Part shown: piece by piece, positions 17,281 to 26,014 of the stretch | Layout: the number at the start of each line of letters is the position of its first letter | How positions within the stretch are numbered: the first letter of the stretch is position 1 | From: Mangrovitalea sediminis | GTDB lineage: Bacteria > Pseudomonadota > Gammaproteobacteria > Pseudomonadales > Oleiphilaceae | Direction: 5' to 3' | DNA length: 64,000 nucleotides | Assembly (NCBI RefSeq): GCF_002514725.1 | Contig: NZ_NTLB01000004.1 | Span: 248,001 to 312,000, forward strand | The notes under the pieces: generated by a model | Database searches by the model: none | What the model was told of the DNA's origin: nothing | The model's input: only the letters and a program-made list of their open reading frames with translations | Made by a program: the position numbers and the translations under genes

Positions 17281-18345
17281 TTACAGGTCGCTCTGGCCGA
17301 TCAGGCGCTGACAACGCATTTCCAGGTACTTGGAGGCATGTCCAAAACCGGCGAAACGCTTGTCCTTCGTCTGACCGTGATAGTAGCGGTAATAGATCTG
17401 CTGAATGATGACCGCCAGCCGGAACAGGCCGTAAATTTCGTAGAAATCGAAGTTGTCGACCTTAAAACCGGACAGCTCCGCGTAATAATCGACCACCTCG
17501 CGCCGTTTCAGCATACCCGGCCGATGGGTCGGCTGCCGGCGCATCATCTGGAAGGGCCCTTCGTCATCGGCCTCGATCCAGTAAGCCAGACTGTTACCGA
17601 GATCCATCAGCGGGTCACCCAGGGTCGCCATTTCCCAATCCAGCACGCCGATCACCTCGAAGGGGTTGTCCGGATTGAGGACCACGTTATCGAAACGGAA
17701 GTCGTTGTGGATGACGCAGATGGCACGGTCTTCAGGCATCTTATCGTGCAGCCACTGCATGACCGCCTCGAAGTCGCCGACATCGTCGGTGCGGGACTTG
17801 CGGAAGCGGTCACTCCAGCCCTCGATCTGGCGCTTTACGTAACCGGCACCCTTGCCGATATCCTGCAGGCCGGCCGACGGGTAATCGACCTTGTGCAGAT
17901 CGACCAGCTTATCGATGACGTTCAGGCAAAGCCTGCGGGTCTCTTCCGGTGACAGGTGCAATTCCCTGGGAAAGTCCTGACGCAGGATGATGCCCTTGAA
18001 ACGCTCCATGACATAGAAATCGCAGCCCAATACCTCCTGATCGTCGCAAATCGCAACGATATTTGGCACATAGGGGTATACCGGCCGCAGCGCCTTCATC
18101 ACCCGCGCCTCGCGCAGCATGTCATGGGCGGACTTGGCGATATGACCAAAGGGCGGACGACGCAGCACATAGGACTGCTCCCCGTAATCCACCTGATAGG
18201 TCAGGTTGGATGCACCGCCCGGGTATTGATGAATAGCCGGTTTACCTTCAAGGCCTGGCACCGCCGCCTTCATGAAGCGGTCAATGGCCGCCACATCGAG
18301 TTCTTCACCCTCACGGATCGCGGTGGCCTGGTCGATCAAACTCAT
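17281..18345 (-). CDS. APH-family phosphotransferase, ACAD10/11 N-domain and LvaA-like
   Basis: The 354-residue protein (ATG at 18345 after GGGAGAAACGC; an earlier in-frame start at 18378 lacks such a site) is an aminoglycoside-phosphotransferase-fold kinase. It has the ATP-lobe segment GGASNLTYQVDYGEQSYVLRR without its last residue in the motif, the catalytic Brenner motif HNDFRFDN and the metal-binding VLDWEMATLGDP. The sequence closely resembles, from memory, the kinase half of human ACAD10/11. In those proteins and in Pseudomonas LvaA, the kinase phosphorylates 4-hydroxyacyl-CoA so that the partner dehydrogenase can eliminate the phosphate. The partner-like ACAD is encoded two genes upstream. 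Confidence 0.87.
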   Translation of the reverse strand: MSLIDQATAIREGEELDVAAIDRFMKAAVPGLEGKPAIHQYPGGASNLTYQVDYGEQSYVLRRPPFGHIAKSAHDMLREARVMKALRPVYPYVPNIVAICDDQEVLGCDFYVMERFKGIILRQDFPRELHLSPEETRRLCLNVIDKLVDLHKVDYPSAGLQDIGKGAGYVKRQIEGWSDRFRKSRTDDVGDFEAVMQWLHDKMPEDRAICVIHNDFRFDNVVLNPDNPFEVIGVLDWEMATLGDPLMDLGNSLAYWIEADDEGPFQMMRRQPTHRPGMLKRREVVDYYAELSGFKVDNFDFYEIYGLFRLAVIIQQIYYRYYHGQTKDKRFAGFGHASKYLEMRCQRLIGQSDL

Positions 18346-18388
18346 GCGTTTCTCCCACTCAGCAATGCGCCGGTCCAACAGCCGCCAG

Positions 18389-19210
18389 TCAGGCTTGTGC
18401 GGCCTTACCGTACTTGCGCATCCAACGTTTACTTTCCTGGTGCATCAACCAGTCGAATACTTTGGGGGTATAGCGTTTGACATACCAGAGGCGCCGTTCG
18501 TTCACGTGCGGCAGCACCCAGAAATCCCCTTTCACAACGGCACTATGAATCGCCTCGGCGACATCGTCCGCGGTAATGGAGGAACGCTTCATCAGTTTGT
18601 TGACGTTCTGCTGGATACCGGGAACCGCCGATCGCATGCTGTCGGTCAGATTGGTCTGAAAGAAAGCCGGGCAGACGCAGGAAATACCGATACCGTCATC
18701 ATCGAGTTCCTGACGCAACGTCTCGGACAGCGCGATTACCCCCGCCTTGGAGACGTTGTAGCTGCTCATCAGCGGCGCCAGCATCAGGCCCGCCATCGAC
18801 GCAACGTTGACGAAATGTCCATGCCCCTGCATTTTGAAGAATGGGGTAAACACCTTACAACCGCGCACCACGCCCAGCACATTGATGTCCAGGATCCACT
18901 CCCAGTCGGCAATGCTGGTTTCCTCGATACGACCGGCGGCGGCAACACCGGCGTTGTTGACGACGATATCCACGCCGCCCCAGCGCTGCTCCAACAGATC
19001 CCGCGCCTTTTCCAGATCGCCGATACGGCGGACGTCGCAGGGGGTAAAGCAGCCTTCGCCACCCAACTGTTCGATTTCAAACGCGACCGATTCACCCGCT
19101 TCGGCGTTGAGGTCGCCGATGCAGACGCGGGCCCCGTCACGGGCATAGCGAAGCGCCAGCGCCTTGCCCAGACCACTGGCACCGCCGGTGATAAAAACAC
19201 GTTGTCTCAT
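18389..19210 (-). CDS. Short-chain dehydrogenase/reductase (SDR)
   Basis: The 273-residue SDR has FITGGASGLGKALA at the nucleotide-binding end, NNAGVAAAG, the catalytic NVASMAG serine and YNVSKAG (YxxxK). A longer C-terminal tail, WLMHQESKRWMRKYGKAAQA, is basic and may be amphipathic. Such SDRs with this tail are often annotated as acyl-chain-associated reductases, but substrate is unknown. It lies between the ACAD and kinase genes on the same strand. The spacing to the kinase gene (43 bases) and from the ACAD gene (99 bases) is compatible with one transcript. Confidence 0.88.
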   Translation of the reverse strand: MRQRVFITGGASGLGKALALRYARDGARVCIGDLNAEAGESVAFEIEQLGGEGCFTPCDVRRIGDLEKARDLLEQRWGGVDIVVNNAGVAAAGRIEETSIADWEWILDINVLGVVRGCKVFTPFFKMQGHGHFVNVASMAGLMLAPLMSSYNVSKAGVIALSETLRQELDDDGIGISCVCPAFFQTNLTDSMRSAVPGIQQNVNKLMKRSSITADDVAEAIHSAVVKGDFWVLPHVNERRLWYVKRYTPKVFDWLMHQESKRWMRKYGKAAQA

Positions 19211-19309
19211 GACTGATCAGTCCCATACAGCCGCCTGGCCAGACGGCGAGCCTTGCCGATTGAACCGTCCGGCCCCGCCCTGCAGGAGATCGGGCGCCGG
19301 ACCGTCAGC

Positions 19310-20518
19310 TTATTTCACGTACTTTTTCAGTTCCAGCTTGGCGACCATGGCACGGTGCACCTCATCCGGCCCATCCGCCAGACGCAGGCATCGGGCGTAG
19401 GCATACAACTCCGTCAGCGGGAAGTCGCCACTCACGCCGGCACCACCATGGATCTGGATCGCCTGATCGGCGATATTCGCCAACATGGACGGGATCACGG
19501 CCTTGATCATGGAAACCTCGCTCAAGGCACCCAGAATACCTTTGGTATCGAGCAGCCAGGCGCACTTCAACGTGAGCAGCCGAGCCTGATCTATGGCCAT
19601 TCGGGCATTGGCAATGATGTCGCGATTGCCGCCCAGGTTGGCCAGCGGCTTGCCAAAGGCTTCCCGGGAAACCGCACGCTGGATGAGGATTTCCAGCGTC
19701 CGTTCAGCCGCACCGATCGCCCGCATGCAATGATGGACCCGGCCCGGCCCCAAACGCCCCTGGGCGATTTCAAAGCCTCGTCCCGGCCCCTTGATGATGG
19801 CGCTCTTGGGCAGTCGAACATTGGTGAAACTGACCTCACCATGACCATAGGGTTCATCGTACTCGCCAAACACCGGCAACATGCGCTCGATCTTCACGCC
19901 GGGCGCATCCCGGGGCACCAGCACCATGGAATGTTGCTGGTGCTTGTGCGCCGTGGGATCGGTCAGGCCCATGAAGATCAATACCTGGCAGTCGGGATGA
20001 CCGATGCCGGTACTCCACCATTTGCGCCCGTTCAACACCACCTCGTCACCTTCGACGATGGCGGTGGCCGCCATATTGGTGGCATCAGAAGACGCGACGT
20101 CCGGCTCTGTCATACAGAATGCCGAGCGGACTTCGCCATCCAGCAACGGTTTGAGCCAGCGTTCCTTCTGCTCGTCCGAGCCGTATTTCACCAGGACTTC
20201 CATGTTGCCGGTATCCGGTGCGTTGCAATTGAAGATTTCCGGGGCAATGAAACTCCGCCCGGTTTCCTCGGCGATCATCGCATAGTCGGCATTGCTGAGA
20301 CCGGCACCATACTCCTCTTCCGGCAGGAACAGGTTCCATAGACCCTGCGCACGCGCCTTGGCCTTGAGTTCGCGAATGATCGGCAGCACGACCCAGCGAT
20401 TGTCGAGGCTACGCAACTCGCGGTAGTAATCTTCTTCGATAGGCAGGATTTCATCGCGCATGAACGCCTTGACGCGATTCAGATAATCCTGGCCTTTGGC
20501 GGACGGATTGAAGTCCAT
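19310..20518 (-). CDS. Acyl-CoA dehydrogenase, ACAD10/11 and LvaC type
   Basis: This 402-residue flavoprotein (ATG at 20518 after GTGGGGTTAACT; a GTG twelve bases earlier is the other in-frame option) has the acyl-CoA dehydrogenase layout: helical N-domain, FAD/substrate segment AFCMTEPDVASSDATNM and GRKWWSTGIGHPDCQVL, and the C-terminal QIHGGAGVSGDFPLTELYA. RLGPGRVHHCMRAIGAAER and LADGPDEVHRAMVAKLELKKY closely match, from memory, the dehydrogenase half of ACAD10/11. Family precedent is conversion of 4-phosphohydroxyacyl-CoA to enoyl-CoA. First gene of the minus-strand set, divergent from a LysR gene 157 bases away that is the likely regulator. Confidence 0.9.
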   Translation of the reverse strand: MDFNPSAKGQDYLNRVKAFMRDEILPIEEDYYRELRSLDNRWVVLPIIRELKAKARAQGLWNLFLPEEEYGAGLSNADYAMIAEETGRSFIAPEIFNCNAPDTGNMEVLVKYGSDEQKERWLKPLLDGEVRSAFCMTEPDVASSDATNMAATAIVEGDEVVLNGRKWWSTGIGHPDCQVLIFMGLTDPTAHKHQQHSMVLVPRDAPGVKIERMLPVFGEYDEPYGHGEVSFTNVRLPKSAIIKGPGRGFEIAQGRLGPGRVHHCMRAIGAAERTLEILIQRAVSREAFGKPLANLGGNRDIIANARMAIDQARLLTLKCAWLLDTKGILGALSEVSMIKAVIPSMLANIADQAIQIHGGAGVSGDFPLTELYAYARCLRLADGPDEVHRAMVAKLELKKYVK

Positions 20519-20675
20519 AGTTAACCCCACACTCGGACGATTTAATCGGGTTTTATTGAGTGACAGGTCGAGTCTAGGGAGCCCCCCTTAATAAAACGAC
20601 TGAATTTTTTTAATCCTTCGCTATAAGCTATGCTAATACACCATTTCGCCCACGACCCGGCAGAGGAAACGCCAC

Positions 20676-21602
20676 ATGTCCCTGGCACGACTGGATCTCA
20701 ACCTGCTGCACGTGTTCGACACCATCTACCGTGAAGGCAGTCTGACGCGCGCCGCGCGGGCCCTGCACCTGACCCAGCCTGCCGTGAGTCACGCCCTGGC
20801 CCGGCTGCGCGAACATTTTGGCGACGCCCTGTTCGTGCGCCAGGGCAACCAGATGGTACCAACGCCGCTTGCGCGCCGTTTTGCCGACACCATGCGGCCG
20901 GGACTGAACCAGATCCAGAGTGCGCTCAACCAGTTTCATGCCTTCGATCCACTCAGCCAGCGCAAGGTGTTCAACCTGGCCCTGCGAGACGTTCTGGAAT
21001 CCACGTTCCTGCCCCCGCTGATGCACTACCTCGAGGACTATCCCGGTATCGAGATCGCCAGCCAGCGTATCGCACGTCGAGAGATGGAGGCACTGCTGGC
21101 ATCCGGCAAACTGGATTTCGCGGTGGATGTACTGTTGCCGGTGAGCGATCAGACCAGCCACGAGCGGCTGCGGGAAGACCAGTTGGTCGTGGTCTCCCGA
21201 GACGACCACCCATTGTTGAAAGGCAGCCTCACGCTTGAGCGCTACCTCTCCCAGCGCCACATCCTGGTGTCATCCCGCAGCGAAGGCCCGGGTATCGAGG
21301 ATTTCGAGCTCAGCCGACTCGGCGCACAACGCAGGATCGCCCTTCGCTGCCAGCACTATTTTGCCGCCTGCCGCGTCGCCGCCCAGTCGGATCTGCTGGT
21401 CACCATGCCCGCCACCTATGCCCTCATCATCGAGCAATACCTGCCCATCGCACTGCGTCCGGCGCCGGCGCCGATGCCGCCGATCGATGTCCACCTGTAC
21501 TGGCATAAACCCTATGAGCAGGAACCCGCCCTTTCCTGGCTGCGCCAGCAACTGCACCGCGTATCCGAAGAAGCTGACCGGCAACAACTGGAGATGACCT
21601 GA
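20676..21602 (+). CDS. LysR family transcriptional regulator
   Basis: The 308-residue protein begins with the LysR winged helix (DLNLLHVFDTIYREGSLTRAARALHLTQPAVSHALARLRE), here shown in two halves for clarity: DLNLLHVFDTIYREGSLTRA and then ALHLTQPAVSHALARL. A substrate-binding-like effector domain follows from about residue 90. It is transcribed away from the ACAD gene set and probably controls it, the usual arrangement for this family; the ligand may be an intermediate of that pathway. The 157-base divergent region would carry the operator. AGAGGAAACGCCAC precedes the ATG. Confidence 0.92.
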   Translation: MSLARLDLNLLHVFDTIYREGSLTRAARALHLTQPAVSHALARLREHFGDALFVRQGNQMVPTPLARRFADTMRPGLNQIQSALNQFHAFDPLSQRKVFNLALRDVLESTFLPPLMHYLEDYPGIEIASQRIARREMEALLASGKLDFAVDVLLPVSDQTSHERLREDQLVVVSRDDHPLLKGSLTLERYLSQRHILVSSRSEGPGIEDFELSRLGAQRRIALRCQHYFAACRVAAQSDLLVTMPATYALIIEQYLPIALRPAPAPMPPIDVHLYWHKPYEQEPALSWLRQQLHRVSEEADRQQLEMT

Positions 21603-21720
21603 TCCGTCTCATTCGAGCTCGAGACGAGCCTTTCTATAACCACTACACTGGGGACTCGCCCTTCATTCCGAGCGACCGTTCACGGACGGCGACGCTTTCT
21701 ACAAAGCCACGGAGGTCCGC

Positions 21721-22881
21721 ATGAATACGGCTAACCCATTCCGGATCGCAGTCATTCCCGGAGACGGGATCGGTCCCGAAGTCATGGAGCAGACGCTGCG
21801 CTGCCTGACGCAACTCCGCGACGACATGGAACTCCCCCTCCAGTGGGAACAACTGGATTGGCCGTCGACGGCCTATCATCAGCAGCATGGCCGAATGATG
21901 CCGGATGACGCCATGGAACGTTTCAGCGCATATGACGCCATTCTTCTTGGCGCCCTGGGTGACCCCGGTCCCCTCTCCAATCCAGACCGCTATGTGCTCT
22001 CCGACAGTGAATCCCTGTCGCCACTACTCAAGATTCGCAAGGGGTTCGACCAATGGGTCTGTGAGCGCCCGGCGCGGCTGCTGCCCGGCGCCACTCAGTA
22101 CCTGGCGGACGAGCGGGCGCAGAAAGTCGACATGCTGGTCATCCGCGAAAACAGCGAGGGTGAATATGTGGCTCAAGGGGGCCGCCTGCGGGCGGGCACT
22201 GCCCACGAAATCGCCACCCAGGTCGAGGTGTTCAGTCGTCACGCCACGGAGAGGGTCATTCGCTACGCGTTCGACCAGGCCCGCCAGCGCGCCCGGCAGC
22301 GCGAGGAGGACAAGCGGACACGGCGCTTCGAAAACGCGGACGGTACCACGCAGGTCAGCCAGGTTTGCCTCATCACCAAGCGCAACGCCTTACGCTACTG
22401 GGGGGATATGTACACGGAGGTCTTCGCCCAGGTCGCCGGGGACTACCCTGACGTCGCTACTCACCATGAGCTGATAGACGCGGCCTGCATGAAGTTCGTC
22501 CAATGCCCCTGGCGTTTCGATGTGGTCGTCGCCAGCAACCTTCAGGGCGATATCCTCACCGATCTGGCAGCCGTGCTATCCGGTGGCATGGGTGTGGCGC
22601 CGTCCTGCAACCTCAACCCCGACGACGACAGCGTCCCCTCCATGTTCGAACCGACACATGGCAGCGCGCCCGACATTGCCGGCCAGGGATTGGCCGATCC
22701 TACGGCCATGCTGTTCACCGCCGCCCGCATGCTCAGTTGGCTGGGCCAGCGTCGGCCGGGGTTGGCAACAGCGGGCCAGCGACTATTCGATGCCACGGCC
22801 GGTGATTTGGCGGAATACGGAGCACAACGGCGCAAGACCACCGAAGTCGGCAACAGCGTTCTCCGTCGATTGCGCAGCTGA
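21721..22881 (+). CDS. Isocitrate/isopropylmalate-family dehydrogenase, tartrate/D-malate dehydrogenase-like
   Basis: This 386-residue protein is a beta-decarboxylating dehydrogenase acting on a 2-hydroxyacid with NAD and a divalent metal. Motifs are AVIPGDGIGPEVMEQ, the catalytic-tyrosine motif RENSEGEYV, FDVVVASNLQGDILTDLAA with the metal-binding aspartates, and FEPTHGSAPDIAGQG. The RENSEGEY form and SNLQGDILTD favour the tartrate/D-malate branch over LeuB. An extra hydrophilic stretch of about 20 residues rich in R, Q, E and D (after YAFDQARQRA) enlarges the region between the tyrosine motif and the TKRNA segment. GGAGGTCCGC precedes the ATG. It is downstream of the LysR gene, same strand, but separated by 118 bases, so co-transcription is uncertain. 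Confidence 0.85.
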   Translation: MNTANPFRIAVIPGDGIGPEVMEQTLRCLTQLRDDMELPLQWEQLDWPSTAYHQQHGRMMPDDAMERFSAYDAILLGALGDPGPLSNPDRYVLSDSESLSPLLKIRKGFDQWVCERPARLLPGATQYLADERAQKVDMLVIRENSEGEYVAQGGRLRAGTAHEIATQVEVFSRHATERVIRYAFDQARQRARQREEDKRTRRFENADGTTQVSQVCLITKRNALRYWGDMYTEVFAQVAGDYPDVATHHELIDAACMKFVQCPWRFDVVVASNLQGDILTDLAAVLSGGMGVAPSCNLNPDDDSVPSMFEPTHGSAPDIAGQGLADPTAMLFTAARMLSWLGQRRPGLATAGQRLFDATAGDLAEYGAQRRKTTEVGNSVLRRLRS

Positions 22882-23145
22882 GCGCAGATAGGCCGACCCG
22901 ACTCACCAGTAACGCACCGGGTGTATCGGTCAGCAGGGCGGGGCTCAGCCCTCGTCCCTGCCAAGATCAGCCGATACCGGTTGCTCCATCCGTAACCAGA
23001 CGCCAGAAAAACCCGGAATATCCACATATTGCCTCTGGTGCTGAGATCGTCCACGAAGTTGAGTTGCATCAAGATATGCAGCCTTCACCTGCCCTTAGAG
23101 TAAAGAGAGGCGCTCTCGCTCGTCATTTCCAGGGAGGTGATGTAT

Positions 23146-23907
23146 ATGACACAGACGGATGCCCCCCCGGTAGCACTAGTTACCGGAGGCAGTACAGGTA
23201 TCGGCAAGGCCACCGCACTCGCCTTCGTTGCTCGCGGGGATCGATTGATCGTCGCAGATCAGGATCAGGTACGTGGTAAAGCGCTGGTCAGCGAGATTTG
23301 CAGGCATGGAGGAGAGGCCGTATTCATCGCCGCAGACGTTTCGCGGACCAGCGAAGTTCGCAGGATGATCGACACCACGCTGCAACGCTATGGTCGTCTG
23401 GATTACGCCTTCAACAACGCCGGGATCGAAGGCGAACAGGGTGATACCGCAGATTGCAGCGAAGCCAATTTCGACCAGGTGATCGCCATCAATCTCCGGG
23501 GCGCGTTCCTTTGCACCAAATATGCACTAGCCCCCATGCTGAGACAGGGCAAGGGCGTTATCGTCAATATGGCATCCGTCGCCGGTCTGGTGGGTTTTGA
23601 AGGTTTCCCTGCCTATTGCGCGGCCAAAGGGGGCATCGTGCAATTGACCAAAGCGGCTGCACTGGAATATGCCAAGAGAGGAATCCGCATCAACGCCATC
23701 TGCCCCAGCATGATCCAGACAGAGATGGTCGACAGGCTCACCCATAAAGACCCGGTGGTCATGGAGAATTATGCACAGATGCAACCCATGGGGCGCACCG
23801 GGACGCCGGAGGAAGTAGCGGCACTGGTGCTTTGGCTATGCTCCGAGGCCTCCTCCTTTGTCACTGGGCAGGCACTGGCCGTCGACGGCGGCTTCACGGC
23901 GCATTAA
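23146..23907 (+). CDS. Short-chain dehydrogenase/reductase (SDR), glucose dehydrogenase-like
   Basis: The 253-residue classical SDR has VTGGSTGIGKATALAF, NNAGIEGEQG, NMASVAGLVGF and YCAAKGG (catalytic YxxxK), and ends VTGQALAVDGGFTAH. It resembles the large group of SDRs annotated as glucose 1-dehydrogenase or 3-ketoacyl-ACP reductase; the true substrate is unknown. The start at 23146 is chosen because AGGGAGG lies 8 bases upstream; GTG and ATG codons at 23137 and 23140 fall inside or beside that site. It stands alone and converges on the gene at 23937. Confidence 0.9.
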   Translation: MTQTDAPPVALVTGGSTGIGKATALAFVARGDRLIVADQDQVRGKALVSEICRHGGEAVFIAADVSRTSEVRRMIDTTLQRYGRLDYAFNNAGIEGEQGDTADCSEANFDQVIAINLRGAFLCTKYALAPMLRQGKGVIVNMASVAGLVGFEGFPAYCAAKGGIVQLTKAAALEYAKRGIRINAICPSMIQTEMVDRLTHKDPVVMENYAQMQPMGRTGTPEEVAALVLWLCSEASSFVTGQALAVDGGFTAH

Positions 23908-23936
23908 TGTTAATGAGCCGGAAGCTGCCCTATTAC

Positions 23937-24776
23937 TTATACCGTAGCGCTACGGTATTCGTCGTCGAAGTGGGATTTCCATTCGTCGATAAGTACGCGG
24001 TTATCGTGTTGCCAGGGGTGAAAATCCTTCCTCAGATATGTCAGGAACTCCGGCAGACACTTACGCAAAACACCAGGTTTACCCCACAGATAATTGAGCC
24101 CGCCGAGCCAGGTCCGCACACTCCACAGCTTGCCTTCCGTTTTCAACATGGAACAGGTATTGAGGAAGGTATATTTGAAGAAGTTGTAGGTGACAAAGAA
24201 GAAGATGATCACCCGCATACGATTGTTGCGCACGGTATTCTGGTAAACATCGAACGCAACAGCCTTGTGCTCGGTCTCCTCGATTGCATGCCAGCGCCAG
24301 AGGGCTTTCATTTTCGGGCTGGCGCCTTCCAATGCGTCCGGGTTGCTTAGCAGAGAGTGCGCCAGGACCGCCGTGTAATGCTCTGCAGCACAGGTCCCGC
24401 CCAGTTGGCGACTGGCCGGCAGGCTGTGTACGAATTTCATATGCTTCTCGAAACGCCGGTCCATGCCGTCAATATCATAGCCGCGCGCCCTCAGGGCTTC
24501 GTTGTATCGCTTGTGTTCGCGACTGTGAATCCCCTCCTGACCGATAAAACCGCGAATCTGCTGCTGCAGTTTCGGATCCTCAATACGGTCCCGGTACTTG
24601 CGCACGGCCTCGATAAACTGATGTTCTCCCAAGGGAAATTGCATGGACAACGCGTTGAAAAACGCGGTTTTGAAAACATCACCGCCATGCCACAGGGTTT
24701 TCAGTTCCTCTTCGACATCGAATTTGAGGTGCCGGGGGGCAATCTCCAGATTGTCCGGCGTGTGATTCTCAACCAT
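23937..24776 (-). CDS. Predicted metal-dependent hydrolase (PF10118-like)
   Basis: The 279-residue protein resembles the PF10118 family of predicted metal-dependent hydrolases. Candidate metal ligands are FIGQEGIHSREH, then AAEHYTAVLAH and HAIEETEHKAVAFDVY, a spacing reminiscent of ferritin-like di-iron helices. Around residues 195-215 is a hydrophobic stretch (VIIFFFVTYNFFKYTFL) that could anchor it to the membrane. The ATG at 24776 follows a GAGGAG motif; an in-frame ATG at 24794 overlaps that motif and is less likely. It is divergent from the AraC gene at 24897, a pairing I recall in other marine and pseudomonad genomes. Function is not established. Confidence 0.78.
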   Translation of the reverse strand: MVENHTPDNLEIAPRHLKFDVEEELKTLWHGGDVFKTAFFNALSMQFPLGEHQFIEAVRKYRDRIEDPKLQQQIRGFIGQEGIHSREHKRYNEALRARGYDIDGMDRRFEKHMKFVHSLPASRQLGGTCAAEHYTAVLAHSLLSNPDALEGASPKMKALWRWHAIEETEHKAVAFDVYQNTVRNNRMRVIIFFFVTYNFFKYTFLNTCSMLKTEGKLWSVRTWLGGLNYLWGKPGVLRKCLPEFLTYLRKDFHPWQHDNRVLIDEWKSHFDDEYRSATV

Positions 24777-24896
24777 AGGGCAGCATCTCCTCATCAGAAT
24801 TATTCTTATAGCGTCTAATCTAGAACTACCGCTCAGTCTTCAAAAGGTTTTAAGCTATCGACCAACAGGTCATTTTTTGTCACGGTAACAGTCCTT

Positions 24897-25904
24897 ATGC
24901 GCGGACACTATGTAGGCACCCTGATCGACTTGCTGACGGAGATGGGCGTGGATCGCAACGCCTTCCTGGCAGAATGCGGTCTCGTGGAGGATGACCTGCG
25001 TAGCGATAACCTGATCGACCAGCATCAGTTACTGCAGGCAACACAGCTGGCGGCGGACTATACCCGGGACAGCGCCATTGGCCTGCAAACCGGTCTTCGC
25101 CTCAATATCAACACGCACGGCCCGCTGGGTTATGCTGCGATGGCCAGCGAAAACTTCGAGCAGGCCCTGCACCTGCTGATGCGCTACTACAAGGTGCAGG
25201 CGCCCCACGCCCACTTCGCCCTCGAACGCCATGGCCGAAACTATCACCTGATCTGCCAGCCGCGCGTCGTTCTGCCGGAAATGCCCTGGCTGACGGCAGA
25301 GTTCCTGGTCACCAGCATCTACACCTCCAGCGAGTTCCTACTCAACAGTCGCCTCGCCGGCGTCGAAGTCAGCTTTCGTCATGCCACACCACCTCACGTC
25401 GCGCTCTATGACGAGGCCTTTGCCGTACCCTATCGCCTGGAGCAACCCTTTGACGGGCTCGTCATCCCGGTGAGCCTGACGCGGCTGCCGCTGCCCTCAG
25501 CCGATGCCGTTGCCGCCAGCCTGTTCGAAAAGCGCTGCGAAGCCATCCGTCGGGAATTCGACCGGATCAGCCTCGCCGAGCGCATTCGAGAAATGCAGTC
25601 GGCCCATGTCGGCGCGTTTCTGTCGCAGGCTGACGTTGCCGAGCGCTTACATGTCAGCGTCAGTACGCTGCACCGGAAGCTGGCCGACGAGGGCGTCGCC
25701 TACAAGGATCTTCTCGCCGCCATCAAGCGTGATTTGGCGCTCCAGCAATTACGCGAGAGCGAGTTGACCGTCGATCAGATAGCCCAGCTCCTCGGCTTCA
25801 GCGACGCCTCAAATTTCCGTCGGGCCTTTGTCAGTTGGACCGGACAAACACCCAGCGAGGTACGTCAGCGCAATCGCCTGACCAATGACGATTATCCTCG
25901 CTGA
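24897..25904 (+). CDS. AraC family transcriptional regulator
   Basis: The 335-residue protein has an N-terminal effector domain of the OruR/ArgR-like AraC group (residues about 10-200, with GYAAMASENFEQALHLLMRYY). The C-terminal double helix-turn-helix (about 235-330) contains ADVAERLHVSVSTLHRKLADEG and IAQLLGFSDASNFRRAFVSW. It probably regulates the divergent PF10118-like gene, 120 bases away, or the methyltransferase gene downstream on its own strand. No good Shine-Dalgarno precedes the ATG. Confidence 0.9.
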   Translation: MRGHYVGTLIDLLTEMGVDRNAFLAECGLVEDDLRSDNLIDQHQLLQATQLAADYTRDSAIGLQTGLRLNINTHGPLGYAAMASENFEQALHLLMRYYKVQAPHAHFALERHGRNYHLICQPRVVLPEMPWLTAEFLVTSIYTSSEFLLNSRLAGVEVSFRHATPPHVALYDEAFAVPYRLEQPFDGLVIPVSLTRLPLPSADAVAASLFEKRCEAIRREFDRISLAERIREMQSAHVGAFLSQADVAERLHVSVSTLHRKLADEGVAYKDLLAAIKRDLALQQLRESELTVDQIAQLLGFSDASNFRRAFVSWTGQTPSEVRQRNRLTNDDYPR

Positions 25905-26014
25905 CAGGAGAAAGACGTCCGGCAGGTCATGGCAAGATCCCGGAATCTGACGCAAAGTGCCAGCAACAGTGGCGGCCCCATGGGTGGCAGAGGCAGAACC
26001 GAGGAACAACAGAC

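Noticed and set aside
16915-17952. 345-codon plus-strand frame
   Set aside because: Spans the antisense of two clear genes (histidine phosphatase and kinase); a long GC-driven shadow.
21605-21626. Terminator after the LysR gene (CGTCTC/GAGACG)
   Set aside because: Only a 6-bp stem with a self-complementary loop and a weak T-run (AGCCTTTCT); not convincing enough to annotate.
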